From Athripsodes cinereus (lineage: Eukaryota > Arthropoda > Insecta > Trichoptera > Leptoceridae), in contig OX388325.1 of NCBI GenBank assembly GCA_947579605.1, positions 14,131,572 through 14,195,571 on the forward strand: DNA of 64,000 nt, read 5' to 3'. The stretch's first letter is position 1. Every line of letters starts with the position of its first letter. The notes beneath the pieces are model-generated. The model had not been told where the DNA came from. It was given only the letters and a program-made list of their open reading frames with translations, and did no database searches. This document shows positions 23,591-34,051 of the stretch, piece after piece. The translations under genes were made by a program, and so were the position numbers.

Positions 23591-24082
23591 ACAATCACAT
23601 TCAGAACAATTTGAAAAAGCTCATTATTTGAACGACCGCACTTGAAAGTTACGTCTCGTGAGATAATGTAGTTTTATTCAGACATACACACAGATATAAT
23701 ATATTTTCGGGAACTTACCACAGCGCAAACTCAGATCTCAGTATAAAGTAGTATTTAAACAGAAAAACCATGTTTTGTGTACCTAGATGTAAATTTTCCC
23801 TTTTGTTCACAGCCCTCTGTTTCATCCCCTAAACAATAAATTACTATGTATTTGCTTGGCTACTAAATGGACTATCAAAATATGTAACAGCTAATGCCAT
23901 CTATTGGAAGAAATGTGAAATTATTATTTCATTCATACAACATGCAATAATTAGTCCACTCACTACCTCACTTGTACAACTTACTGCGATGGTGTAGACA
24001 GGGTAGCCAGCGAACTAAATGAATGTTATAAACATGCAGGTGGTTCCCTCCGTGTCTCATATATTGTACCTACATGTTCGCT

Positions 24083-24510
24083 GCTAAATTAGAGATACTA
24101 AATGTCAAACATATTTTAAACCTCTCCAGATTAATCATTCCAATTGATCACATTCACCGAAAGTCAACCTATTTGAATAGGTATTAACTAGGTAGGTATG
24201 TTGTATATGATACACATACTTACATATGTGAACTTCCTTAAGGAATGCACGACACAGAGTTTCGACGCTTATGAATCGACTCAAGGCTTGGTTAAGAGTA
24301 CCTACTCTTTAAACATAGGTAATATTCCTAATTCCTCCGTGCCATGCTTATCACATGACTTGAAATTTATGAAAGTTATATAAGTACGTTGTTTAACTCA
24401 ATATTATTCCACTATTGAAATCAAAGTTTTATACGATTTCATACAATTCCTGTGTTTTCAAATTGGAAAGACATCATCTGTTGTAGTTCAATGGAAACAA
24501 TATGGAAATA
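24083..24510 (+). repeat. Long interspersed repeat, copy 2 (partner 9346-9735)
   Basis: Matches 9346-9735 along its length with small insertions (for example an extra TACCTA near 24300). It ends at GGAAAGACATCATCTGTTG and TAGTTCAATGGAAACAA. The partner adds further unrelated sequence, so the right boundary is near 24495. Confidence 0.65.
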
Positions 24511-24529
24511 TAATTGACATCTACACTTC

Positions 24530-24972
24530 TATTATTATTATTATATTGGATGATTTATTCGGCGCCGTTTAATGGAGTATCCATCTCAAGGGCGCGGGAA
24601 ACTATGTTGGAAGAGCGAAGTCTTCAGCTTGCTCCTGAACGTTGTAATCGGCTGGTTTTTACGGAGGTCCTCGGGGAGTCGGTTCCAAATGACGGGTCCT
24701 GCGACGCCAAAAGCCCTATCATAGAAGCAGGACTTGTTTGCTCTGTTGTTTTCGTCCAGCATGTTGGTGGATGTCTTAGCTGAGCGTAGAGGTCTACTTG
24801 CAGGTGTTTTGAGAACACAGAGTTCAGAAAGTGACTGAGGTGCCATTTTGTTCAAAGCTTTGTAGACTGTAAGGCACAGTTTGTATTGGACCCTAGTAAG
24901 TAAAATCCAGTTCCGGACATCCAACTGTGTCAAAAAATTCATAACATGATACTTAAAGGCCCCGTTTAGCAA
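24530..24972 (-). pseudogene. LINE reverse transcriptase C-terminal fragment (CR1/L2 type)
   Basis: A 128-residue open segment (24586-24972, minus) contains QYKLCLTVYKALNKMAPQSL, RPLRSAKTS and RAFGVAGPVIWNRLPEDLRK, then TTFRSKLKTSLF. This matches the C-terminal region of CR1/L2-like reverse transcriptases (yKl-ltvyKal, raF-vagP-lWN-LP). An ATAATA tail lies at about 24530-24547 on the downstream side, as expected for a 5'-truncated insertion. Confidence 0.8.
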
Positions 24973-24979
24973 AAACGGT

Positions 24980-25800
24980 GAAATATTCTATTTTCAACAA
25001 ATTTGATAGAAAAACTGCCAAAACTTGTTGACCCTTGGGAACATATTGATATTAGTTTTTTACTAAAAAATATATAAATCACAGATTGACGAGATTTATT
25101 TAGGTACTCTTTTTTTATATCAAAATACAAATTATTTGTAAAATATATGTATTTTTTATTCATCCTATCAAGCATATAAATACTATAGATTTTAGCAAAC
25201 TTTTTTAAGTATACAAAAAATTAAGTTCATGCGGTGATTTTAGGTTTTGAGATATGATATGAGAAATTTTATCAAAAAAATATTTTTTAAATCGTTCAAT
25301 ATCCATGAAAAAAAAACAAAAAAATAGAATATTTTTGTTCTATAATTTTTATAACTAGGTATCTACATATTCTCAATATGAAAATAAATATATGAAAATT
25401 TATAGGATTCTCGTGCATTTATGTACCAAATACACCCCCGAATTCGATTTTTAGAAATATGCTTATTTATAAACGAATACTATGAAGCTAAAATCGAGTT
25501 TTTTTTTTAAAAGTTAAAGTTTGATATTGGTAATTAAATATTTGTTTTCATATTTCATCAAATCAAAATGTCCGTAGGGTTTACAAGTTTTGAGAGTTTG
25601 TGTACCAAACTTGTTGAAAATTGAATGTTTTATCGTTTTTAAGAAACAGTCTCACAGTTAAGAAAACTTACAGAAAAGTGTTATAACTGTTTAGGTTTGT
25701 TTTATTTATGTTATAACATACCACTATAGATCCATTATTTGCTGGGGACACTATGGAATAAAGATACTTGTCAACCGAGTATTACTAAAATAATATTATA
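24980..25800. other. Gene-free AT-rich DNA
   Basis: Long A and T runs and no domain-bearing reading frame. I found no inverted terminal repeats or duplicated flanks. Confidence 0.5.
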
Positions 25801-25814
25801 ATTGTCACCATTTT

Positions 25815-26285
25815 ATTCTATACTATACAATCACGCCGAATCCCAAGTGGTGTAGGCAGAGAGAACGGGATGCCAAATATATCTATCTTTACATAGGTAC
25901 TTCCTTCACATTCATTCATTTCTCATACACGCACGTCGGTTCCTCTCACTCAACAAATGGCCGTCCTTGAGATTTTGATCCATGTGATCAAGCGACTTGG
26001 TTCTCGGACGCTCACACCCTTTCTTTATGACAAGTATATCCTCTTTGTCATTCTTACCTCGATCATACGTTCAACATGTCCAAACTACCGTAGCTTATTC
26101 ACACACATTCTGTCCACAATACTCTTCTTGCATATCCGCTCATTCTTCTAATATCCTCATTCCTCACTCTATCACGCAGCGTTTTACCAACCATTCTTCT
26201 CAGCGATCGTCTGTAAGGATAGATCTATTCGGCGTTCCGTTCTCTCTGCCTACCCCACTTGGGACGCGGCGTGAGGGTACAGTAT
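25815..26285. repeat. Two RTE-like LINE 3' ends joined tail-outward (family L)
   Basis: 25815-26205 is a family L copy on the minus strand, starting at its terminus (ATCACGCCGAATCCCAAGTG) and running into coding sequence (Arg/Pro-rich and HVDQI-like on the reverse strand). 26206-26285 is the same 3' terminus on the plus strand (GGATAGATCTATTCGGCGTT, CTCTGCCTACCCCACTTGGG, GCGGCGTGAGGGTAC). Both outer edges are therefore LINE 3' ends. Confidence 0.65.
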
Positions 26286-26972
26286 AGTATTGTTATGGAT
26301 TATTGCAAATTTTAATGTTTTGCATAAAAGATTTCAGGCTATATATGTTGCAGGAATAGTTAAAACATTTTGACGTTTTTCTACGGAAAAAATACTCGAC
26401 AACGGGTGGGACCGCTCAACTAAATTAGTTCCAAAAAATCTAGTTCCGCCACTGACACCTCGCTCTATCATTCATTATTATTCATGATATTTTAATAATG
26501 TAATGTTGTCCTGGAACTCCGCAGGGATCACTGTAATAGAGTGTCGCGTAATAACAACTTTACAGACAAAATCCACACATAAATATTTGAGTCGGTTCGT
26601 AAATATGTAGGTTTGTATGTCCTTAATGGACTCTGAAATTAGGTAAGAGAGAAGTAAAATAATACACTCTATACGAGGTCTCATCCTCCGGGCAGGCTTT
26701 AGGCTAAAAACATTTAAAATATCTTATATATTGATAAAGATAATTATTATGATTTTAATGCGACCATGTCACAAAATTGGCAAGCAAATGTATGAAAATC
26801 TATGAAAGGTTTACTAAGTAGCAATATTCATACACAATTTTTTTTGTATTGAATTAATTTCAAAATGTATGTGACAATAGATACAACAATACTAAAACTA
26901 AATATTTAGGTATTATTTGGTGATGAAATATCATGCTTTCTGAAGATAAAAAATCCTTAATTATGTGATTAA

Positions 26973-27238
26973 GGGCCGCGATCACAATATTATTCTCAAA
27001 CTAAAATGATAAACTATGTAACTTGATGACGTATGTAGCACCATCTACAGACGAAAAAAATATTCATTATCAGAGTTAACTCGTGGATTGGAGAGTTTAC
27101 TCATGAAAATGGGGTTGTTATAAATAACAACTTGTTATTTCGTAACCCACCGTGGATATAACCATTTTCTGAGTTAACCTATGGTTAACTATTGACAACA
27201 GATTAACTGCCTGGTTAACGTTTTGGATATCGCGGCCC
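26973..27238. mobile_element. PIF/Harbinger-like MITE, GGGCCGCGAT ends
   Basis: Left end GGGCCGCGATCAC, right end ATATCGCGGCCC. The flanks are TAA on the left and TCA on the right, one mismatch from a 3-bp duplication. The interior has GGTTAAC and GAGTTAACTC words but no coding sequence. It abuts the Harbinger remnant starting at 27243. Confidence 0.6.
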
Positions 27239-27242
27239 TCAA

Positions 27243-27888
27243 GGGCCCCATATATGATACGATCGGTCGCTTCAGACCGCTTGTAACGACGAATCGTACG
27301 TGTATGTCAAGATCGTTAACGATTTACTTCATCGTTTGCGATATCGTAAATCGCAACAAAAACTCATGCAATCATTAATATCGTTACGACCGATCGACAG
27401 TGTGTGGTGCTTTCCGATTAACGATTCGATCAATTTGGTGATTGCTGACAGCTTGTCTCATATTCGTATCGCACTTTTGTATTTTAGGCGATACTAGTTT
27501 CAATAATTTTAGATAAAAAATTCTGTTCCGTCATTCTCATATAGTTGTGCCAATCTTTTGGATGGAATCTTAATTCATTTAAAATATTTACATGTGAATA
27601 CTGATTTCGCTTTAATAACCATTCTTTAACCCACACTTTTCTAGGTTTTCTTCTTTTTTCCTGTAGCCGAATCAAAGTTAGCGCTGCAGAGGAAAGTAAA
27701 AGCAATTCGTTTTCCATTATAAGACATGTTAAATTATTTGAGCACGACTTATTGATTCCTTTTTTAACAAGTAAATGATAGATCGTAACGATCGATTGTT
27801 CATGTGTGAGTAGCATTTTTGGTGCGACCGATCGTTACGATTATCGTAAAGATCGGTCGCAACGATCGATCTGCCGTGTATGGTAGCC
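27243..27888 (-). mobile_element. PIF/Harbinger deletion derivative with transposase N-terminus
   Basis: The left end GGGCCCCATATATGATACG and the right end (reverse strand) GGCTACCATACACGGCAGAT are imperfect inverted repeats. Subterminal GATCGGTCGCNACGATCG words lie on both sides. The only coding content is the transposase N-terminal fragment at 27484-27816. The DDE catalytic region is gone. Confidence 0.7.
27484..27816 (-). pseudogene. Harbinger transposase, N-terminal fragment
   Basis: A 110-residue segment. The likely original start is the internal Met of MENELLLLSSAALTLIRLQ. It is followed by EKRRKPRKVWVKEWLLKRNQ and LRFHPKDWHNYMRMTEQNFL. The pattern (basic RRKPR, W-vk-Wl--R, NELR, Y-RM----F--ll) is the conserved N-terminal block of PIF/Harbinger transposases and the domesticated HARBI1. 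About three quarters of a normal transposase, including every catalytic Asp/Glu, is missing. Confidence 0.75.
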
Positions 27889-28639
27889 TTTAGCCACTCC
27901 CGAGCGATGACAGATTATAAAAGCTAGTAGGTACTAGTACATTATATTATCACTTCTGATATTAATGCAGTGATTGGCTGGCTGTTGTGGAGACAATCCT
28001 CTGGAGAGATTAACAACTCGCCCCTTTTAAATATTTTACACATACAACTGAACAAGAGAGTACGTATGATCTTGTCTAGGAGGGGGGCAGCAGATGAGAT
28101 TTTTTAGTCAGTCTTGGACATTTTTGTTATTTAGTATTTAATGGTAGGTATATAATAAACACAAACACAATTATTTAGTAAACAATTAAATATAATCAAA
28201 TCATTTTTATAAAAAAAAACAACATAAACATACTTTAGTTTCATCTGACAAACACAGAGAACCGACAATAATGTTATTTGATTCTTCTATCTTTTTTACA
28301 TCCCGTCTCCATTAGTTGTCAAAATCCACCAATGAAAAATAGTAATTTGAAACAAAATAACGAATCGAACAAAATGAATGCATTCAAAAATTCAAAATAA
28401 AATAATCTTACTACTAAGGTAAGTACCTAAGTACTTATTTTAAAATAGGAATAATCTAACAAAGTGACAACTAAGGTAAGCACCCAGAACAGATTTTAAT
28501 CTAGTGGGGCAATATATTCCATTAAATTGTTTTTTTTTATGTTTATTTTGTATGCTCTATTTGGAATAATAAATAAAAAAAAAGGTAATAATATATATAT
28601 TGGGTTAGTTAGGTATATGGGTTAGTTGGAAGATATCGC

Positions 28640-28726
28640 GCTTCTGCGATAAACTCGCCCATTGCACAATTTTTTTTGTATAGTTAAATTGAATTTTTTC
28701 ATTTGTTGTTTTTTTGTGCAATAAAG

Positions 28727-28770
<44 letters not shown>
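28640..28770 (+). repeat. LINE 3' end with TTA microsatellite
   Basis: The sequence CGCGCTTCTGCGATAAACTC followed by GCCCATTGCACAA is the stem-loop family also seen reversed at 22521. An A/T-rich stretch, TGTGCAATAAAG and about 13 TTA units (28728-28768) follow. Confidence 0.55.
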
Positions 28771-28777
<7 letters not shown>

Positions 28778-28819
28778 GGTACCTATACTATATAGGTAGG
28801 TACACGCAAAATTTCTACC

Positions 28820-28955
28820 TTATCACTGCATATCCCACTAGTGGGGTAACCAGTGGACTAGCTGCATGTAATGAACATGCTAGCCGTCTTGGACACTGGA
28901 AAATTTACAGAAAAGAGTGATAGACCAATTCTTTGCAGGGTGCTCCACGGTTAAT
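28820..28955 (-). repeat. Repeat family S1, internally deleted
   Basis: Has the 3' terminus (CTGCATATCCCACTAGTGGG), CTGCATGTAATGAACATGC and then the 5' part (AGAGTGATAGACCAATTCTT, GCAGGGTGCTCCACGG). About 110 bp of body is deleted. Confidence 0.6.
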
Positions 28956-28978
28956 TTCTAGACCGTCGTCAAATTTAC

Positions 28979-29555
28979 AAATTTTATTATTTATTTATTA
29001 TTTATTTATTATTTATTTATTATTTATTTATTATTTATTTATTATTTATTTATTATTTATTTATTTATTATTTATTTATTATTTATTTATTATTTATTTA
29101 TTATTTATTTATTATTTATTTATTATTTATTATTTATTATTTATTTATTTATTATTTATTTATTATTTATTTATTATTTATTTATTATTTATTTATTATT
29201 TATTTATTATTTATTTATTATTTATTTATTTATTATTTATTTATTAATTTTTTATTATTTATTTATTATTTATTTATTATTTATTTATTATTTATTTTTT
29301 ATTTATTTATTATTTATTTATTATTTATTTATTATTTATTTTTTATTTATTTATTATTTATTTATTATTTATTTATTATTTATTTATTAATTATTTATTA
29401 TTTATTTATTATTTATTTATTATTTATTTATTATTTATTTATTATTTATTTATTATTTATTTATTATTTATTTATTATTTATTTATTATTTATTTATTAT
29501 TTATTTATTATTTATTTATTATTTATTTATTATTTATTTATCTATCTATTTATCT
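28979..29555. repeat. 11-bp minisatellite, TTATTTATTTA
   Basis: About 575 bp of near-perfect tandem repeats of an 11-bp AT-only unit, with occasional 4-bp (TTTA) or 7-bp slips and a few TTTTT or ATTAAT variants. It produces a meaningless open frame of Tyr/Leu/Phe/Ile on the plus strand. The array passes into TCTA-like repeats at its right end. It is flanked on the left by the S1 fragment. Confidence 0.9.
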
Positions 29556-30009
29556 ATTTAGTTATAAAGATAACATTTAATTTTATAACTTATAATAACC
29601 TTATGATTAACTACCATTATTATACTTATTTTCTATTTCAATTATCTTAAATTATGAATCAACTTTAATTTAAAAAAAAAACAATGAGAAAACAATACAT
29701 TCCAATAAGAAAACAAAAATCAGTCTGATATTATTTAAGCCATACGAATTAAACTAAAGAAACAATCTACATAATTACAGTTTAATAAGAATAATAAATA
29801 TACTCCATTAGGAGATAAGATACAAAATATATTCATATTCTATTGGTTTTGTCAAATTTCAAAAATCTATTCATAAAAACAGGAACATAATATTCTAACT
29901 TAACAGATAATTTTTATTCATTACTGAAATATTATTATGATGATAAAATTACTTATAAAGGAAATGTGCTACAATAATTACATAACCTCAGTAAGACATA
30001 AAAATAAAT

Positions 30010-30145
30010 TATGTGTATATTCTCCCCAAAGCACGAGCTATGCTCAATTTTGGGGAGTAATTGTATTAGAAAAATAAATGTATTGTGTTTTTTGTTCGAT
30101 TATTGTAAAATGATATTGTGTTTAATAAACTATTATTATTATTAT
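30010..30145 (+). repeat. LINE 3' UTR with conserved stem-loop and ATT tail
   Basis: Stem CTCCCCAAA and TTTGGGGAG enclose GCACGAGC...GCTCAAT, then ATTATTGTAAAATGATATTG, TTTAATAAAC and an ATT tail (30130-30145). The minus strand at 36370-36480 has the same order with compensating changes (CCCCGAAA with TTTGGGG). Confidence 0.65.
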
Positions 30146-30479
30146 TTATTATAAGAATTTGAAATAATATTTCACTTCTTGTTATCTTTCAACCTTAAAT
30201 TTAGTAGGTATAACTATTAAGAGGGGGGGGGGGACAGCATTCCATTATTTATTTATTCTTAACTCTTTAGACGCGCCAAAATAAATTTCAAAATTTGAGG
30301 CACTGCGGTAGGTTGGAAGCCTGTTTTTGAAATTCATACCTTTCTATAAATATACAACCCACACTCACGCAATCTCGGAATAATGTTATAAAAAGATCAA
30401 AATTTTATAAAATATATAAAAATTAACAAAGTACCTAATGTACCTATTCGAAGTAATACGCTAAATAAATAATCACATA

Positions 30480-30855
30480 TTTTAGAGCATGGGTGGCCAA
30501 CCTTTTCAGAAGCCGGGCCAAATTTCAGAATGAGATTTCCTACCGGGCCGCACAACAATATACTCCATACTTATATGGAATATTTGATAATTTTACTCCA
30601 CCTTAAAATTTCTACCCCCCCCCCCCCCCCCGTCAAAAAATTTACAAAATTGTATAGGAATTTGAAATGTTTCGAGACTCCTCGGTTTTCTTTAAGAATA
30701 TTTTCTCAAAATGCCTCTTTCAAAAAAGTAACGGGTACTTGTACTGACTATTATTATTAAAAAAAGTGTGCATATATGCTTCGCCGGCCGCACGCAGACA
30801 CCCAACGGGGCGCATGTGGCCCGCGGGCCGCGGGTTGGCCACCCTTGTTTTAGAG
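30480..30855. mobile_element. hAT MITE, CAWGGGTGGCCAACC ends
   Basis: The element is 30488-30847 (360 bp). Left end CATGGGTGGCCAACC; right end, reverse complement, CAAGGGTGGCCAACC; 8-bp duplication TTTTAGAG at 30480-30487 and 30848-30855. GC-rich GGGCCG blocks are near both ends and a 16-C run is at about 30615. Positions 30650-30745 match the internal end region of the composite hAT (4583-4685), which links the two families. Confidence 0.8.
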
Positions 30856-31030
30856 CATTTGACACGCCATGATGCACAAACACTATTACAAATTTGAGTT
30901 AATACGTACACTCACCCCATCATTTTGTCGCTATCAAGGATCTGAAGCCATCATCGGCTTTGAATCGATTCTTCTACAGATACTTGCACAAATCGTTCAT
31001 TCTATTTATAAGCTGCATAATTTTAACTTT

Positions 31031-32190
31031 AACGGCCTGTTTCACCACCTCTGGATAAATTTCTAGATAACTATCCTTAGGATAAATTTATCTACAAGAT
31101 AAACTGAAGCGAGCGTTTCACCACCTATACATTTCTTACAGATTGTTATCCGCTAGATAGCAGTGGCAACATTGTAATTTCATACGTTTGTTGTATGGAT
31201 GTTTGCAGGTAGGTAGGCTTATCTCTCTAACGGGCTGTTTCACCACCTCTGGATAAAGTTCTAGATTACTATCCTTAAGATAAAGTTATCTACAAGATAA
31301 ACTGAATCGAGCGTTTCACCACCTAAAGATTTCTTACGGATTGTTATCCGCCAGATAGCAGTGGCAACGTTGTAATTTCATACGTTTGTTGTATGGATGT
31401 ATGCAGGTAGGTAGGCTAATATCTCTAGGTCCATGGTTTGTTGATGTATTTTTGACAACAATGTGTCGAAGTTTTCAATTATAAACAGTGAGCACGCGGT
31501 ACGACATTTATAGTTATTGGTAAAATGAGCGCATGTAACTCATAGATTTATATGTACTGATGTAACTACGATCATGAATTATAACAATTACACCTGCATT
31601 ATTATAAGTGTAGTGAACACGAATTTAATATTTTTAACAATATTTATTTGTTTATTTTTTTAGCAGGATAACATGTATTTTTGTATTGTAGTATACTTAC
31701 TACAATACAAAAAAAATGCTAATCATTATTCTGTATTTTATTTTCATAATGCTTAAAAGTCAAAAAGTAAATATTCTATAATTAGGTATACATATTTACT
31801 GAATTAGAAATTAAAAGTGCATTTCATATGCATTTTTAATTTCCTATAACTTATACCATAATTATTGTTTGAGTTATAGAAAATACTAAAGATATGTAAA
31901 CATTTTTATTTCTGAGAACCTTTATTATACAACTATACACTATAATAAACAACTATACACTATAATAAATGTGCATTAGAATATATCTAGGCAACGCGCG
32001 TGTGTACAAATTTTGACAGTTCGACACTATCTGACACTTATCACGAACCTATTTCGCCGAATAACTTATCTAGAACTTTGTCTGTGAGATAGCGCTGTCA
32101 GGGAGTCGTGAAACGCATTTTTCGATTTATCCGTTAGATTTGTGTTGGATTGGTTATCCGGCACTTTATCCGGAGGTGGTGAAACAGCCC
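31031..32190. mobile_element. Inverted-repeat element GGGCTGTTTCACCACCT with duplicated left end
   Basis: Left end GGGCTGTTTCACCACCT (31232); right end AGGTGGTGAAACAGCCC (to 32190). The flanks CTAAC/GCTAG suggest a CTA-like 3-bp duplication, as in PIF/Harbinger elements. The first 198 bp are present twice in direct orientation (31031-31228 and 31229-31426) with about 10% divergence. No transposase frame is present. Confidence 0.65.
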
Positions 32191-32239
32191 GCTAGAGTGC
32201 CAAATATTTTTTTATTTCTCCTGCTAGTTCTGTATATTT

Positions 32240-32880
32240 ACGTATTTTTTCTGCGACGGTTGTTTATATATGATGTATATTTGAGACAGCGATGTCTATT
32301 AGGTACGTTATTTTATTACGTTTATCATGTAATACTAAGTCGGGTCTATTATGATGTATTTGACTATCTGTTATTGTTTTATCATAATAGAACCTGTAAT
32401 TTTGATTTTCTAAAACCGGTTCCGGGTCGTATTTATAATAAGGTATTATATTTTGCGAGTTTAATTGATTATGTTTAATTGCTTAATTTTGATGTATTAT
32501 TTTTGCGACATGATTATGTCTATTAGTATATTCAGTTTGAGCGAGAGTAGAACAACCCGAAATTATGTGTTGTATTGTTTCCGGTTTGGCCAGACATTTC
32601 CTACATGAATCATCAATTTTATTTTGATTTTTTATGATGTGTTTTTGATAAAAAAAATTGTATTTATTACCTCATCTTGAATAGCTAACATAAAACCCTC
32701 GGTTTACCCATACAATTCCCCAATGATCAACCACCTGTTTGACGCAAATTTGTCAACATAAGATTGGTTGAGATTATTGAGGTGTCTGGCATGAAGTTCC
32801 TTCCTACCCCAAGATTCTAACAAAATATTTAAATAGTTTAATCGCGGACCTATTGTTTCGTCATTTAAATTTAAAGGTGT
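32240..32880 (-). pseudogene. LINE C-terminal region with CCHC-like motif, decayed
   Basis: From 32880 the minus strand reads LNILLESWGRKELHARHLNN, later DDSCRKCLAKPETIQHIISG, then RHNHVAKIIHQ, PYYKYDPEPVLENQNYRFYY and RPDLVLHDKRNKITYLIDIA. The CxxC...H...C pattern followed by an RPDLvl/YLIDIA endonuclease-like core is typical of the C-terminus of several non-LTR lineages. Several stops and at least two frameshifts are present. Confidence 0.7.
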
Positions 32881-32999
32881 ATGATTTTTATCGGCCTATA
32901 TTATAATTTTATGTAGTATAGAATTATTTTGTTTGTTCTTTTTAATAAACTTTTTTTATTATTATTTATTTTATTTTATTCTTCACTGTACTTACATTG

Positions 33000-33960
33000 G
33001 TTACAATATTACAAAATAAAACAGTTTTATATAAATATCGGTTATGTATCATTCCAAACAAAAACAACAAAAAAATGGAAAAGTCGTTGTTCGATGTTTT
33101 TGATTTTTTTTTACTTTGCCTATTAATTGCCTTTTTTTTCAAACAAGTATTTTTTTTTTCTCTCGAAATTTTTTTTGGCGGCCATTTTTCTAACGTGCCG
33201 TGGGTGATTTTAAGTGAAAATAGATCTTTAGAAAAATTATTGTATATTTTTTTATTTATTAACATATCGAGATACTTAGTTAGAAAATATATATTTTAAG
33301 TACAAAATTTTCTAGCTTAAAAATATTTTTGATCATCGGAATCTATCGAAAAATTACTAAATTTTGCTTCAAACATACAATTCCATAATTGAAAATTTCT
33401 CATTTTTGCATCATTATTTCAAAATGAAAACAACAAATATCATCATTCATATTTTTTATTTACAGAGATATTTTATGTCACTATCCTCAGATGCAATGAA
33501 GATGAATTTAAGTTAGTCCTCATTTTTCTATAACTAGTCAAACTTTGCTCTTATGTGAAAAAATTCAAATTTTGAAACCAAATGTCTGAAAAGGGACTCA
33601 ATGTTTTCTTTTGAAAATCTTGTAAAACATTAACCGTATTCTTATTGGTAAGTGGCAGAAATTATATGAGTGATATCGGAGCGGTTTTTGGGATATGGAG
33701 TTTTTCCCGCGGGCTGTTATTGTAAAAAGAAATCAATACAAAATCCGTAATATTTTTTTGTTTGTAAAAGTAGCGAAATAATTTAAAAAACATTATATGA
33801 AGTAATAATGAGTCTATATTTAGGTATTTATTGATATTCTGTCATATATTTTAATAAATACCAAAAACTCATCTCAAGGTCATTATCTGTTTAATGAAAA
33901 AAAAAGGTGATTTTTACACGAAATTTCTACAGTTGATAAATCACAAAAATTAATTTGATG
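33000..33960. other. Gene-free AT-rich DNA downstream of zinc-finger unit A
   Basis: Only short frames without recognisable domains. The TTGGTTACAATATTACAAAA stretch at about 32998-33020 is repeated near 46284-46305 and belongs to a LINE 3' UTR. Confidence 0.5.
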
Positions 33961-34051
33961 TAACCAGATCGACATATCTGAATCATCCAAATATAACGCA
34001 CTGCGTCCTTTAATGCGCCACAAAAAAATCAAAGTCAAAAAACTTTTTCAT

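Noticed and set aside
28933..29247. 104-codon Tyr/Leu/Phe/Ile frame
   Set aside because: Produced by the 11-bp minisatellite; no start context or domain.
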